A model generated the notes under the pieces. The model did not search any database, was not told the origin of the DNA, and saw only the letters and a program-made list of their open reading frames with translations. From NCBI GenBank assembly GCA_021234155.1, contig JAJEKV010000034.1:10380697-10444696 (forward strand): DNA of 64,000 nt, read 5' to 3'. Origin of the DNA: Isoetes taiwanensis. Its lineage: Eukaryota > Streptophyta > Lycopodiopsida > Isoetales > Isoetaceae. The stretch's first letter is position 1; the number at the start of each line of letters is the position of its first letter. Made by a program: the position numbers and the translations under genes. This document shows positions 25,550-35,800 of this stretch, one piece after another.

Positions 25550-27120
25550 GGCCCACCGCTGCAGTTCAGGTGCCCATACCTATGATCCGGTATTATTTGC
25601 CAATGCCCATTTTCCTTTTACATCACGGATGTTAATCACGGCAAATTCGATGTCAAAGTTGTTCTCTTTACCTGGTACTATGCTCACTTATGAACAAGCG
25701 GGCCTTGGCTTTTGGACGGGATGGAAAATCTTCCAGGCTATCGGAGACTACCACCAATGACTTTGACCTTGGCCTTCCCTGCGTGGAGTACTTTTATCGC
25801 GGCTCTCTGCTTTGCTCTGTATCTATTGCTGCAAGAGATAGGCACTCACCACGAATGTAGTCGCCCGGGCTTCCTCGCCGATGGAGTGGAGTGGAGCGGT
25901 CCCCAATCTCCCAGCTCACGCTGGCGGCACTCGCGGCCTTATGGGCGGTTCGACGTCCCTATAAGCCTGGCTGGAAGCACGAAACAAAGGCGCTTTTCTA
26001 TGCACTCGTGTCTCTCTTTTCGCTTGGGCATGGCTGCGGAAGGAACCTTGCTTTGGTTTTCTTCTTTGCACTTCCCGATTGCTACCTATATGGGGCTCTA
26101 GCTATTGGTCACGGGCTGGCTGATCTCGGGCTAAAAGCGCACTGCTTGCCTTGCCTGTCCTGGCTGATGACAATGGCATACGCCCCACTATTCGGGTCCG
26201 TTCGCGAAGCTTATTGCCTTGGACTCTCCCGCTTACGATCGCGTTCTGGGGTTTATTGCCCACTTAAAACTGCCGGATCTCTCATTCGGAACCTTCAATG
26301 TAGCTCTCTGCGTACTTCTCACCTAACTTTGGCGCTGCTCTGACCTTAGCCTCATGGTCCCTACGGCAATATATTTCTGCGACTTGTTGCCCCGCTGCTT
26401 TGCAGCACAGCCCGGCCTGGCGCATCATCGGACTGTGGCTCTTGGGCGTAATGGCGGCGAGGGCTTTTGTGACTTCTTGAACTTTTGCAAGCATCCTGCT
26501 TGAAGCCATGAGCCTTGACGGCAGCTTCCGCCAAATGGGTCTTTCCTCGGTGTTGTTGCCACCACCTTTATCCCTTATCCCTTGCACTCTTCCACTGGCG
26601 TTACCATATTCACTCATCAAGCCAAGCCTCGCACCTCCATGCGACCTATTCTCGCGAGAATTGCTTTCGGCTTCACGGCCTTTAAACATTTCCCAATCTT
26701 TGAGGTCTTTTTCTTACGGTGATCCCGAGGTTCTGCTTGTATTCGCTGGAATTAAAATTAGGGTGTTCCCTACGCGCTTCCACCGTTTGGGTCTTGGTTG
26801 CGCTTGCTTTGCTACTGCCGGGTCGATTAGAATGCGACTTGAGTCGAAGATTGCGGGCTGGGACCTCCTTCTTGCTCTCTTCTTGTCTCTTCACGTTCTC
26901 CGGGCAGCTTTGATGTAACTGGGTTGGCGTTACCGAACAACTCTGCGTCGCATTTAGAGCGCTTTATGCGCTCGAGGTGCGTCATCACGTGATATTTCTT
27001 AGGGTCGTAACCAAATTCTTCAAGCAGGTTCCTTGCCGGGCGTGGCCTGGGCGGACTCTGTTCTTCTATAAGTTCTCGCAGTTGTCGTTCCCCTGCGCTT
27101 AGGCCTCTAGCTGCATACAC
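25550..27120 (-). pseudogene. Gag-like / protease region of the Ty3 element (tentative)
   Basis: Placed by position, upstream of RT on the same strand. The best frame starts at about 27114 and reads YAARGLSAGERQLRELIEEQ, then GYDPKKYHVMTHLERIKR. At 26360-26430 the frame has clustered C and H residues (LCCKAAGQQVAEIYCRRDHE) that may be a ruined zinc knuckle. I could not find the usual protease DSGA motif. Frames change several times, and alternative readings are possible. Confidence 0.4.
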
Positions 27121-27342
27121 AAGTGGTTCATAGCTATATGGTTAGTTTCTCTTGTTCTCTTGCATTATTTATATTTGTTGGTATGGTTGGGGACACAAAA
27201 TACATCAACAAAACATTTATAGTGCAAAAGAAATTATATTCGTATTTTATAACATGCTAATACAAGATTACAACTTCTGGGATCAAGACTGCTAGTCATT
27301 CTTGCTGCCGCCGGTAAGATGGATTATCCTCTAGGAACTTTT
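27121..27342 (-). other. AT-rich spacer between gene B and gag-like region
   Basis: Noncoding, AT-rich. On the minus strand it contains ATATAAATA (near 27165), which could be a third TATA box or simply chance in AT-rich DNA. It may separate the accessory genes from gag-pol, or be an intron. Confidence 0.35.
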
Positions 27343-28836
27343 TCACTTGGGCTGTTCCCATTGAATGGCCCAAGTTCCTAAGGACATTGGCTGAAGATCC
27401 GCCCTGCAAGGCTCTCGCCAAGTCTTCCACTCTGCGTTCGGAGGTATAAATTTGCGGTCCTTTGCCAATCTTCCCCTTTGTAAGGTATGGCGAAGTCGAA
27501 GACGTTGAGTGCTACCGCTCTCTTCACCAGGATTGCATACTTTCGGTGTTGAGGGCAGCAGCGCATGCCGGCGAATCACGAGTGCAATCAGCATCGATAC
27601 TCCTTCCTCGCCTCTGGGGGTGAACTTGCGGTGAATTACCGCTATTCTTCCATCCATCAGCAGGGGAAGGTAATACCCATGGCGATAAATCGTTATTGAG
27701 GCGGATCCTCGGCCACTTCCGGTATCCGGCTCATTAATGCGCTTTGAAGTCATCAACCTCCACCGTGGTGAGCTCCACGTAGTCTCGACTGTTGATGAAC
27801 CCTCACGAGGTCGAATTAAGCCTCTTCTCTCGGGGAGGTCTTTGCGGAAGAGCTTGCCGTTAGGATGTTTGAGGTCGCGTGGCGGATCCCCATCGTTCTG
27901 TAGAGCAAGGAACTCTTCCTCCGTCGGTAGCTTGTTCTCGGCCTTGTCGCCTCCCATAATGCGATGATCTTTGGATGTAGGCTTGGATGTCGGAGGTAGA
28001 CTCTCCCAAAGTGTCGGCTTCCCTTACTTGAAGGGGAAGTGGGATGCTCCTCGGACGATGAAGTCGTCTAGGTCCGATTCGCCGGAGTTGGTGCAGCAAC
28101 TCTTCGGTCGGTACTCCCTTTCCACCGCAGGGGAGATTTTGGATGTCGCTTAGGAGCGAAACTCCTGTAACCGACAATAATGGGGGCTAGGCTTGTAATG
28201 CCTAACCAAAGGGGTGGCGACTCGAGAGTTCTTAGGCTTCTCTCGAAGTCTTGCCACTCTTGTCACGCTTGTCGCCGCTCCTCATTTGGGTCGAGCTTCG
28301 ACATAGTCTTCCTCCTCCCTCGATTCTGTTGCGATGCGAGTCTTCTTCTTCTTTTCCTTCCCTGCTCCCCGTTAGGTATTGCGTAAGGAGCCGTTTGCTC
28401 TCTTTGCTATGGCTAATGGGTCCACGTCCATGGGGGGAATGGAGGTTTCCCCCACGGTGTTCTCGGCACGGTGGGTAAGGAAGATTGCCAAGGCAGTGTT
28501 GAAGGAGAAGTACTTGGTCCTATTGACAGTTAGGACCATTGGCTCAGGTGTGCGTTGCGCTTTGTTTGTCAGGTACTTGGCAATGTTTGGAACATCATCT
28601 AATGCTGCCTGCAGGGATTGCCTAGGAACAAAGTAGCCTATGCAAGGGGGGAGTTGCACTAGCGCTGGTTCTACCCTAGCTTGGAACTCAGACAAGACTC
28701 TGCTGTAAGCTGGGGTTGCGTGCAAGGTTGCTTGGACATCTACCTCCTTCCTGAAGATATGGAAGATTTGGTCGATGTCGGCCTCGGCAGCATGGGCGCT
28801 GGCGCTGTACCATCTGCGAAAATCAGAGGTTGCCAT
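27343..28836 (-). CDS. Gene B: unrecognised accessory gene of the Ty3 element
   Basis: Starts at ATG 28836 (MATSDFRRWYSASAHAAEAD), 114 bases below a TATA box shared in sequence with the H3-like gene. The first 154 codons are open to 28372; after frameshifts the coding character continues, with SGESDLDDFIVRGASH near 28070 and a 204-codon frame at 27343-27957 starting MGGDKAENKLPTEEEF. If joined the product would be about 490 residues. I recognise no family: no zinc knuckle, protease, polymerase or histone fold. Position between promoter and gag-pol, and the promoter shared with the H3-like gene, suggest an accessory protein of the element. It could instead be an unusual gag. Confidence 0.45.
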
Positions 28837-28949
28837 TGGTTAATTGCAGAAGAGGGTAACAAACGGTTGCAAGAGCGCCTCAGGGAGTTGAGAAATCGGC
28901 TGAGAAGGCAGGAGCAGATTTGTAGGGTGCTATGTAAGAAATGAGGGGT

Positions 28950-28959
28950 CTATTTATAG
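28950..28959 (-). promoter_or_regulatory. TATA box of gene B
   Basis: Minus strand CTATAAATAG followed by ACCCCTCATTTC, 114 bases before the gene B ATG. The same string with a short insertion precedes the H3-like gene (CTATAAATAGATGTAAACC, then CCCCTCATTTC), so the two core promoters look like duplicates. Confidence 0.65.
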
Positions 28960-29149
28960 AAAAGGGGAAAACCCTAATTTTTGGATGACTTGAAAATTTC
29001 CTGGGGTTGGGTAATTCTAGTCTTTCTGGGGTCAAAATGGAAACCTGAAGACTAGATGAGATGTTTGAACAAGGCTAAATTACCTAAAGGATGCTATACA
29101 ACAGGTTGAAGATGATTTGGACAAGTTCTGGAGAAGAAATGGTAGGAGG

Positions 29150-29214
29150 TCTCACAGCTTGCGCCTCGCTCAAAAACTAAAGTTTAGTTCTTCGACCACG
29201 CGCGAGCTGTGAGA
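29150..29214. repeat. 65-bp palindrome, copy 1 (upstream of gene B)
   Basis: Outer arms TCTCACAGCTTGCGCC and GGCGCGAGCTGTGAGA pair except for one or two positions. The interior AACTAAA-G-TTTAGTT pairs again, so the whole unit can fold into one long hairpin or cruciform. Same length as the three other copies. Confidence 0.9.
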
Positions 29215-29349
29215 CATCGGTCTCATTTTGATCAAAAGGTGTCCAATTTGGGTAAACTAATGCTGTAAGGATGATGGGCTCATCAAATCAGACAGAATTG
29301 ACCCCTTATTTGGTCGATTTGGAGCTGTTTTGGTCAAGTTTGGACAAGG

Positions 29350-29414
29350 TCTCACAGCTTGCGCCTCGCTCAAAAACTAAAGTTTAGTTTCTTGACCAGG
29401 CGCGAGCTGTGAGA
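29350..29414. repeat. 65-bp palindrome, copy 2 (upstream of gene B)
   Basis: Exactly 200 bases from copy 1 (start to start) in the same orientation. The arms are conserved, while the DNA between the two copies is unrelated to that between copies 3 and 4. It lies between gene B's promoter and the 3' end of the H3-like gene. Confidence 0.9.
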
Positions 29415-29562
29415 CATCATGTCTTTCGGTCTGCAAATGTCCTATTTTACTGAAATAAAAGCTAAAACTTACTAACTTACTCTTAATTAATCAAGTTCAT
29501 GCAATTAAAGTACACAAAATTGCTCTATATTTACAAAAATTTTTAATTATTTACAAAAAGTT

Positions 29563-30826
29563 CTAAGGGCGTTCTCCCTTTATGCGGGTCGCAAGACTCA
29601 TGTCTTGTCGCATTAGGGTTACCCGCTTGGCGTGGACAGTGCAAGCTGTTGAATCTTCAAAATGTTGCACTATCTTTGCCTCAGCCGCTTCTTGCATTGC
29701 CAACAGCGCCTCGTCTGTGACTCTGAAGTCTGTCATGTAGGCCTGCATCACTTCTCGCACTAACCGAGCAAAGGGGGCACGGGGGATTAGGAGTCCGTAG
29801 CTGCGCTGGAAGTGCCTAATCTCCCTTAGCGCTCTCCTCTCCACCTCCTTCCTGTCGAGCCTCTTCTTCTTGGGTGGTGGCTTGGGAGCTTTGGGCTTTG
29901 GTGGGGGCGGCTTCAAGGTCTGCTCCTTCGTTGTCCGTCCTCCTTCAACAAACGGGACCCCTGTTTTCTTCGTAGTACTTGCTGTAGGCCTCCCATTTCT
30001 TCATGTAGGCCTCGTGCTCCCTCATCTTTCTTTCGTATATCTTTACCCTGTCGGTGACGTAAGCTTCGTGGGCAGGTCGTGGCTGCTTCTTTCTATCCCA
30101 TGCGGGTTCTTTCGGGGGCTTACGCACTTGGTCTTCTTTGGGGTTGCTTCGGTCTTTGGCTGCTTTCGGGTACTACGCTTTCGTCGCTGGCAGGTGCTTA
30201 GAAAACTTCCTGCGACATTAGGGTTGAAGTCCTCATCGAGAAGAGTCGTCGGAGGGTTGGGAGGTTACCGTCGGCTTGCGCTCCACGATAGCGATCTTGG
30301 GGTTAGGTCTCTTCCTTGGCGGGACGTCCTTCAGCTTCCTTGTGCCGACCACAAACTTCCCCTTCACCTTCTTTTTCTCTTCTGCCGCCTTCTGTTCCTC
30401 CTCTTCCCTCTTCCTCTTTCTGTCTTCCTTCTTCTTCTCCCGACGCGCTTTCGTACTTTTTGATGAACCTTCTAAAGTGCGCTTCCCTCTGGCGGCTCGG
30501 ACACATCGCTGGTTCTCGTCCCAGAAGGATCTCGGTGGCTGCGTGAGAATGGTCTTACGCTCTTTCTGGCTGCGGATCTCTCGTTCTATTTCTTCATACA
30601 CCTCCCTTGTCTCCTCGTCCATGGAGGTTGGTGATGTTGCCTCGTCTGCTCCACTGTGGTTGAAGGCGTCGTCGGTCGGGACGTGTCTGTTCTTCGAGGC
30701 GTCTTCCCGTTCGTGAGCGACCCCCTCTCATGAGCCTCTCATGAAGCATCTCGCCTAATGATGTCAGCCGATTATTTGGTAGTTTCGCTGGCGGCGCTTC
30801 TGGCGATCTGTTTTGGTTCGGGCCAT
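29563..30826 (-). CDS. Histone H3-like gene carried by the Ty3 element (frameshifted tail, intact histone fold)
   Basis: Starts at ATG 30826 with MARTKTDRQKRRQRN, echoing the MARTK start of H3; that frame stops after 20 codons. Charged frames follow: 30233-30622 (K/E/R-rich, likely coiled coil), 29945-30127 (YERKMREHEAYMKKWEAY) and an open 117-codon frame, 29563-29916. The last has a K/P-rich lead, then the complete H3 fold: alphaN ALREIRHFQ (29-37), APFARLVREV (47-56), EALLAMQEAAEA (69-80), HAKRVTLM (95-102) and C-terminal RIKGERP. RHFQ and LLIP resemble centromeric H3, but loop 1 has the canonical H3 length and the GER ending is canonical. Full length would be about 420 residues, three times normal H3. 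At least two frameshifts lie in the tail; they could be real or consensus errors. It sits between primer site and gag-pol, on the same strand. Confidence 0.85.
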
Positions 30827-30925
30827 GTTTCACGGATCGTCGATCGGATAAAAGCCCAAAGATCGCCCTAAGTGCGGGGAGGCGGATTTCTAGGGCTGGG
30901 ACGAGGAAATGAGGGGGGTTTACAT

Positions 30926-30935
30926 CTATTTATAG
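30926..30935 (-). promoter_or_regulatory. TATA box of the H3-like gene
   Basis: Minus strand CTATAAATAG, 100 bases before the MARTK ATG, followed by a run of C and TCATTTC as in the gene B promoter. The spacing is typical for a plant TATA promoter with a short leader. Confidence 0.7.
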
Positions 30936-31038
30936 CTTGGGAAATTTTTAGGTCAAAGTTCAAGTTGCTCTATTTAACATGCTAAGGCACCTACTTAGTT
31001 AAAATTTACACTTATTTCAGACTTTTTCTACCTATTGG

Positions 31039-31103
31039 TCTCACAGCTTGCGCCTCGCTCAAAAACTAATGTTTAGTTTTTAGACCAGGCGCGAGCTGTG
31101 AGA
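31039..31103. repeat. 65-bp palindrome, copy 3 (upstream of H3-like gene)
   Basis: Same arms as copies 1 and 2. It is about 100 bases upstream of the TATA box of the H3-like gene. Confidence 0.9.
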
Positions 31104-31228
31104 TCTCATACATTTCTAGGTTATTTAGGTAATTAAAACATGCTATTCTAATTAATTCCTACTTTAGAACTAGCCTTACCACATTACTTTTCCCAAATTC
31201 ATCATGTTTTGGTGATCTTGGCTCGATG

Positions 31229-31293
31229 TCTCACAGCTTGCGCCTCGCTCCAAAACTAACTTTTAGTTCTTCGACCAGGCGCGAGCTGTGAGA
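31229..31293. repeat. 65-bp palindrome, copy 4 (upstream of H3-like gene)
   Basis: Starts 190 bases from copy 3, in the same orientation. Arms are intact and the inner stem is slightly changed (AACTAAC/TTTTAGTT). Confidence 0.9.
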
Positions 31294-31485
31294 CCACCTC
31301 ACTTGGAAAATTTTGGCTCATTCTTTTTAATCTTATTATGTTCCAATTCACTTAATTGTTACTAGCTTAAAGCATAACTACAAAGATGAGAAAAAATTTT
31401 CCCACTTTTCGAGGCTCGAGGATCCTATCAAGTTAGTACTACTGGGGGCATGGCCAGTGCTTTGCTCTTGGTCTCCAAGAACATT

Positions 31486-31497
31486 GCTCTGATACCA
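31486..31497 (-). promoter_or_regulatory. Primer binding site for tRNA-iMet
   Basis: Plus-strand GCTCTGATACCA is the exact reverse complement of TGGTATCAGAGC, the classic LTR-retrotransposon primer site. It is three bases from the LTR end (TGACGTCC at 31501) and fixes the element on the minus strand, with its 5' LTR at higher coordinates. Confidence 0.85.
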
Positions 31498-31500
31498 CTG

Positions 31501-32895
31501 TGACGTCCCCTACTCGCATACGGTGCCCTCACCGTATACAAACAGGAGTTCTCCCCATACCCGACTCCACAGCGTCTGAGGGCCCTCCACACATCAGCGC
31601 ACGTGAACGAGTCCCAAATGGGAAGAGTGAAGGTGTCATTCTACCCTGTCTCCCTCAGGGCCTACCTAGCTGCGGAAGCGTAAACATACATGTCAGTATA
31701 CAACATAATCCTCCTCCCACCCAGAAGGGTGGTGCATCAACATCTGCATAGACAATGGTCAGCACATCACATAGGGAGTCCTACTCATGGCTCAGACTCA
31801 AGGGAAGGACTGACGGCTTGGGTCTCTAGAGTTCATTGCAGACAGAATTCATGGCAATGGATTTGGCTGGCATAAGAACATGGCATAGGGTTGTCCACTC
31901 CATCCGCCCCTCCTGTGCACACTTTGCGTAGTAGGTGAAGAGTGTCGGGACTGATCAGAGCTTCACGGGATGCATAGCCGTAAGGGCTATTCAGGGGTCA
32001 TCATCCCGGTTCGATGGGGCAGGTAGGGATCACTCCCTCCGGGGATCTACATGTCGACTCAAGGTGACTAGAGGGCCCTTGCCCGTGATTCGGTGACCCA
32101 CCGGAAAGTGTACACCACTTCACGGTGTCGAGCCCATGCCTTACCCTTTTCGGTGGTAAGCCATTAGGCCTAGTCACAATGATCCCCTGGTAGGCCTTAC
32201 ACACCGGAGGGATCGTTCAAGAGTCGAGGACATGCCGGTCGGCCCCTTCACCCACAACCGGTGTGGTTCTTGTACCACAGGCGAATCTACAAAGGTGTGC
32301 TAGAGAGGCTACTCTAGGAGCATCAACTACAAGCTTTGGGGCCTCTACCCCCTTCCCAATACAAGGAGTTCAGAGATACATCATCCAAATACATCACAAT
32401 ACATCGGAAGAACTAAAGAACTAGATCTAATCTATATCATAGAGTTAGGTTCTTTAGTTAGTGTCTGAGATCTAAGATCTAGATAGTTTGCTATGGGCGA
32501 TTTAATAGTCTAAACTTCTTTGGTTCTATGACTAGAAGGCGGTTTAAGCTATTAAATTGACCAAATACCGATCCTTGAGGGGCTCCTCGACCGAAGTTCA
32601 ACCATCCTGGAAATGATCAAATTCGTGGAAACCGATGGCGCAATTCGCTTAGGCGGCGTCACGGGAGGGCGGTTTTGGCTCCTGGGGCAGCCAAAACAGA
32701 GCTCTAAAACCCTATGGACGAAACTAGCAAGCTAGGGTTTTCCTACCCTAAATAGACATGGGGTTTAGGGCTAGGGTTTCCAATTACCCATTTTGGCATG
32801 TGGGATAATTGGAAAGGCCCCACTTGCCTTTAATGGCTAGGTGGCAAAATATGTCTACATGGAAAGGTGTGCCCACATTAATGTGCACATGTGCA
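31501..32895 (-). repeat. 5' LTR of the histone-bearing Ty3 element
   Basis: Ends (minus strand) with GACGTCA next to the primer site. The upper boundary is approximate, placed in a GTGCACA-rich stretch near 32885-32900 where similarity to the 4.2-5.4 kb block stops. The block between about 31934 and 32890 recurs there. About 1.4 kb. Small plus-strand frames inside are not genes. Confidence 0.65.
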
Positions 32896-32899
32896 CATT

Positions 32900-35800
32900 A
32901 ATAACACTAGTTATGTTGCCCGGCGTTGCCGGGCTTAGTAACAAATTGAAGAGGTGGTTGTTTCCATGTTGTTTAGAATAGACAATATGTCTTAGAGGGG
33001 GCAAGGGTAATATAGCGGAACTTTTTATGATTCATTGATGAAGATAAAAAAACCATTTGTAGGAGGAAATGTAAATTGCGTTAAATTATAGAGATTCGGT
33101 TATGAATATGAGAACTAAATTGAAACCAAGTCTCATGAGTGAAGTATTAGATTGATCTACTTTGTGATGACTACTTAAAAAAAAAGTTATGGAATCATGA
33201 GTTTGGAACTATAATAGCTAATATGGGAAGTTAAAAATTTTGATGTCCATTATTTGATGAGTAGAATCACTTCTAATTGCAAAATATGTCCTCACCTTGC
33301 AAGTCAAATTGTGATGTTATACTGGATTGTTAAACTACTCATTTAATGGAAAGAACAATATTTAATTGTTTGCAATTTTGCTGCAATTGTTGTGGTGTAT
33401 TGGATCATGAAGTTGATCAATTAATGATGGTTAATGGTGTTTCATGATTGGTATTGCATGTGAATATCAATGTGTGTGGGTCGTTGCAAGGGGCCATTGA
33501 TAAAGTGGGAGTCGGGCATAAATGCAATTCTATGCAGGTAGCTATGAACTTGTAAATATTTGTAGACCAAAGGAATAGTTGGTATGTCGTATGTTTGATA
33601 AAGGCATGTGATAGTAGTGTGGTATAAATGAATGCAATTTTCAATTGTGTAATTCATGCAACTAAAGCTTCATATATAATGTCCTTGCTAGCTTAATGAA
33701 ATTAGGTCAAGCATAACACAACTTTTACGAAACAACAAATAATATATGAACCTTGGGAAAATCATTATTGCCTCTAATAATTGGTTGTCCACACCAAGCT
33801 CAAATATCATTTACATTCCTTTTGAATATTGTTGTTTTAGATATTGGATCGAAGAAGCAGACATTGGGGACATTAGGTATTGTCTATGGTGTTTTGATAT
33901 TGATCAAAGAAGGAGACATTGGATATTGGCTTTTGGACATGCTCATGACTTTGCCACGTGGCCCTTTACCAATTAAAAATGTGCCATAACCCATAACCCA
34001 TGGAGAAACTACACTGGATTCAAATACTTGAAATGCCCAACTATAAGTTGGGAGTGCTTTCACACCCATGCGAAAACTTCATTGGATTCAAATATTTAAA
34101 AAGTCCAAAAGTGCCTTCGCGCCAATGGAAAACGGCATTGGATTCAAATATTCAGAATCCGCATGTATAAGTGCAAATCATAGGAAATTTTGTTGGATTT
34201 AGAATCACCATCTATAAGTGCAAATCATGGGTAATTCTGTTGGATTTAATCGTGGGAAACTGCTTTTAATCCCTCTAGAAGTTTTGACATCCAATATGCA
34301 CATCGCTTCTATAGTTGCAATAACAATGACTTTTTAGGTATTTATTTGATCAAAGGTCTTGACATTTTCAAAAACATGCATGCATCTAAATTAAAAGAAA
34401 CATGTGGTAGACGCACTCTACGTGCAATTTTTGAACAGGTGGAATCCTCTAGTAAAATTTCTCGATTGCAAACATGCAAGCAACTAAAAATGCAAAGCTT
34501 GAACCTACATGACTAAGTTAATAAAAAAACCAAAGGCTTATTGCAAGAAAAACTGGAAAGTGCAGCCTACATGGCTAAGTCTTATTTACCACAAATACAT
34601 GAGCAATGTAATAGTGCAAGAAGAGCTGGAAAGTGAACCTACTTAATCTAGTTAGTAAACAAACCAAAGGCTTACTTACCACTGGGCAAAAGGTCCAACC
34701 TCTATTCAAATAACAACGTATTAAGACAATACAAACTGTAGAGGAATAGGAGGAATTTAAAGGAACTTTGGCCTTTGATACAACATCAGAAACTCCTTCA
34801 GATGCTAAATACTCATGAACTTAAGCCCAAATAACGTGATGGCGAAAAACATGTGAACAGTGCCATTGGCATAATCAAATATAGCTCTTACTATAGGTAT
34901 CATTAAGCAAAGAAGGTTAATGAATACAAAAATGTGCTGGTTAAGAAGGTTATGTGATGGAGTTTTCTTTGTGACGTGAGGCACCAATACAAAAATAAAA
35001 GAGTGTAGAGAAATGCACCAAACGGTGGATAAGCTACAACTGACTTGCAAAATGCTAGTCTAGAGTCAAATATGGAGGGCTGTATAAACACCTTCAGATA
35101 TATAGCTGCATTATTCTATTTTCTACTTACAAATGAGTAGTTTGAGCCATGTTAACTGGATATTTTCTGTCCTCTTATTGATGGTGCTGGTATTTTTTGA
35201 AAGCCTATTAATATGTACAAAATACAAAAGTTACATGTAAATTCCAATTAAGCATTCTACTATGAATATAAGTTTGTGGCATAGACTTACCTTCCAAGAT
35301 ATGGAAACGGTTTCTATAATTCAGAACATGGAGTAGGAAGTAGCATTTTCAACATCTTTCATCATTTTCCATACACAAAGGACCTAATAGGAGAGAGAGA
35401 TCCAAATATACTATGCTACTTCATGTGATCCTTCTTGTAAATATGGCATGGTAAACACGAAAGGTACAATAAGATATGAAGCTTGCGAACACATTCCTAT
35501 AGTGGCTTACACTATTCCAGCACTATGCATGCATCAGCCTGCACCACTACGCAATGGATTAGACAACATCAGCACTTTGCATGCATCGGAAATTTCGTTC
35601 TCCATTTATCTTTGCCATATTGAACCCTGTTAAATCTCATTTATCTCTTCATATTGAATCCTGTTAAATCTCATTTATCTCTGTCATATTAAACCCTGTT
35701 ATATCTCATTTTAGCAGCATATAGCATAGGGTTACTTAAATGATGAAAACCGTAGTCATTAATCTGATTACCATATGTGCTTACCTGATTAATCTGCAGT

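Noticed and set aside
29150-29414. Self-cleaving ribozyme in the palindromes
   Set aside because: No hammerhead core (CTGATGA with GAAA) is present; the unit is a simple long hairpin.
29150-31293. CRISPR-like array
   Set aside because: Only four units in two distant pairs, palindromic over their whole length, in plant-type retroelement DNA.
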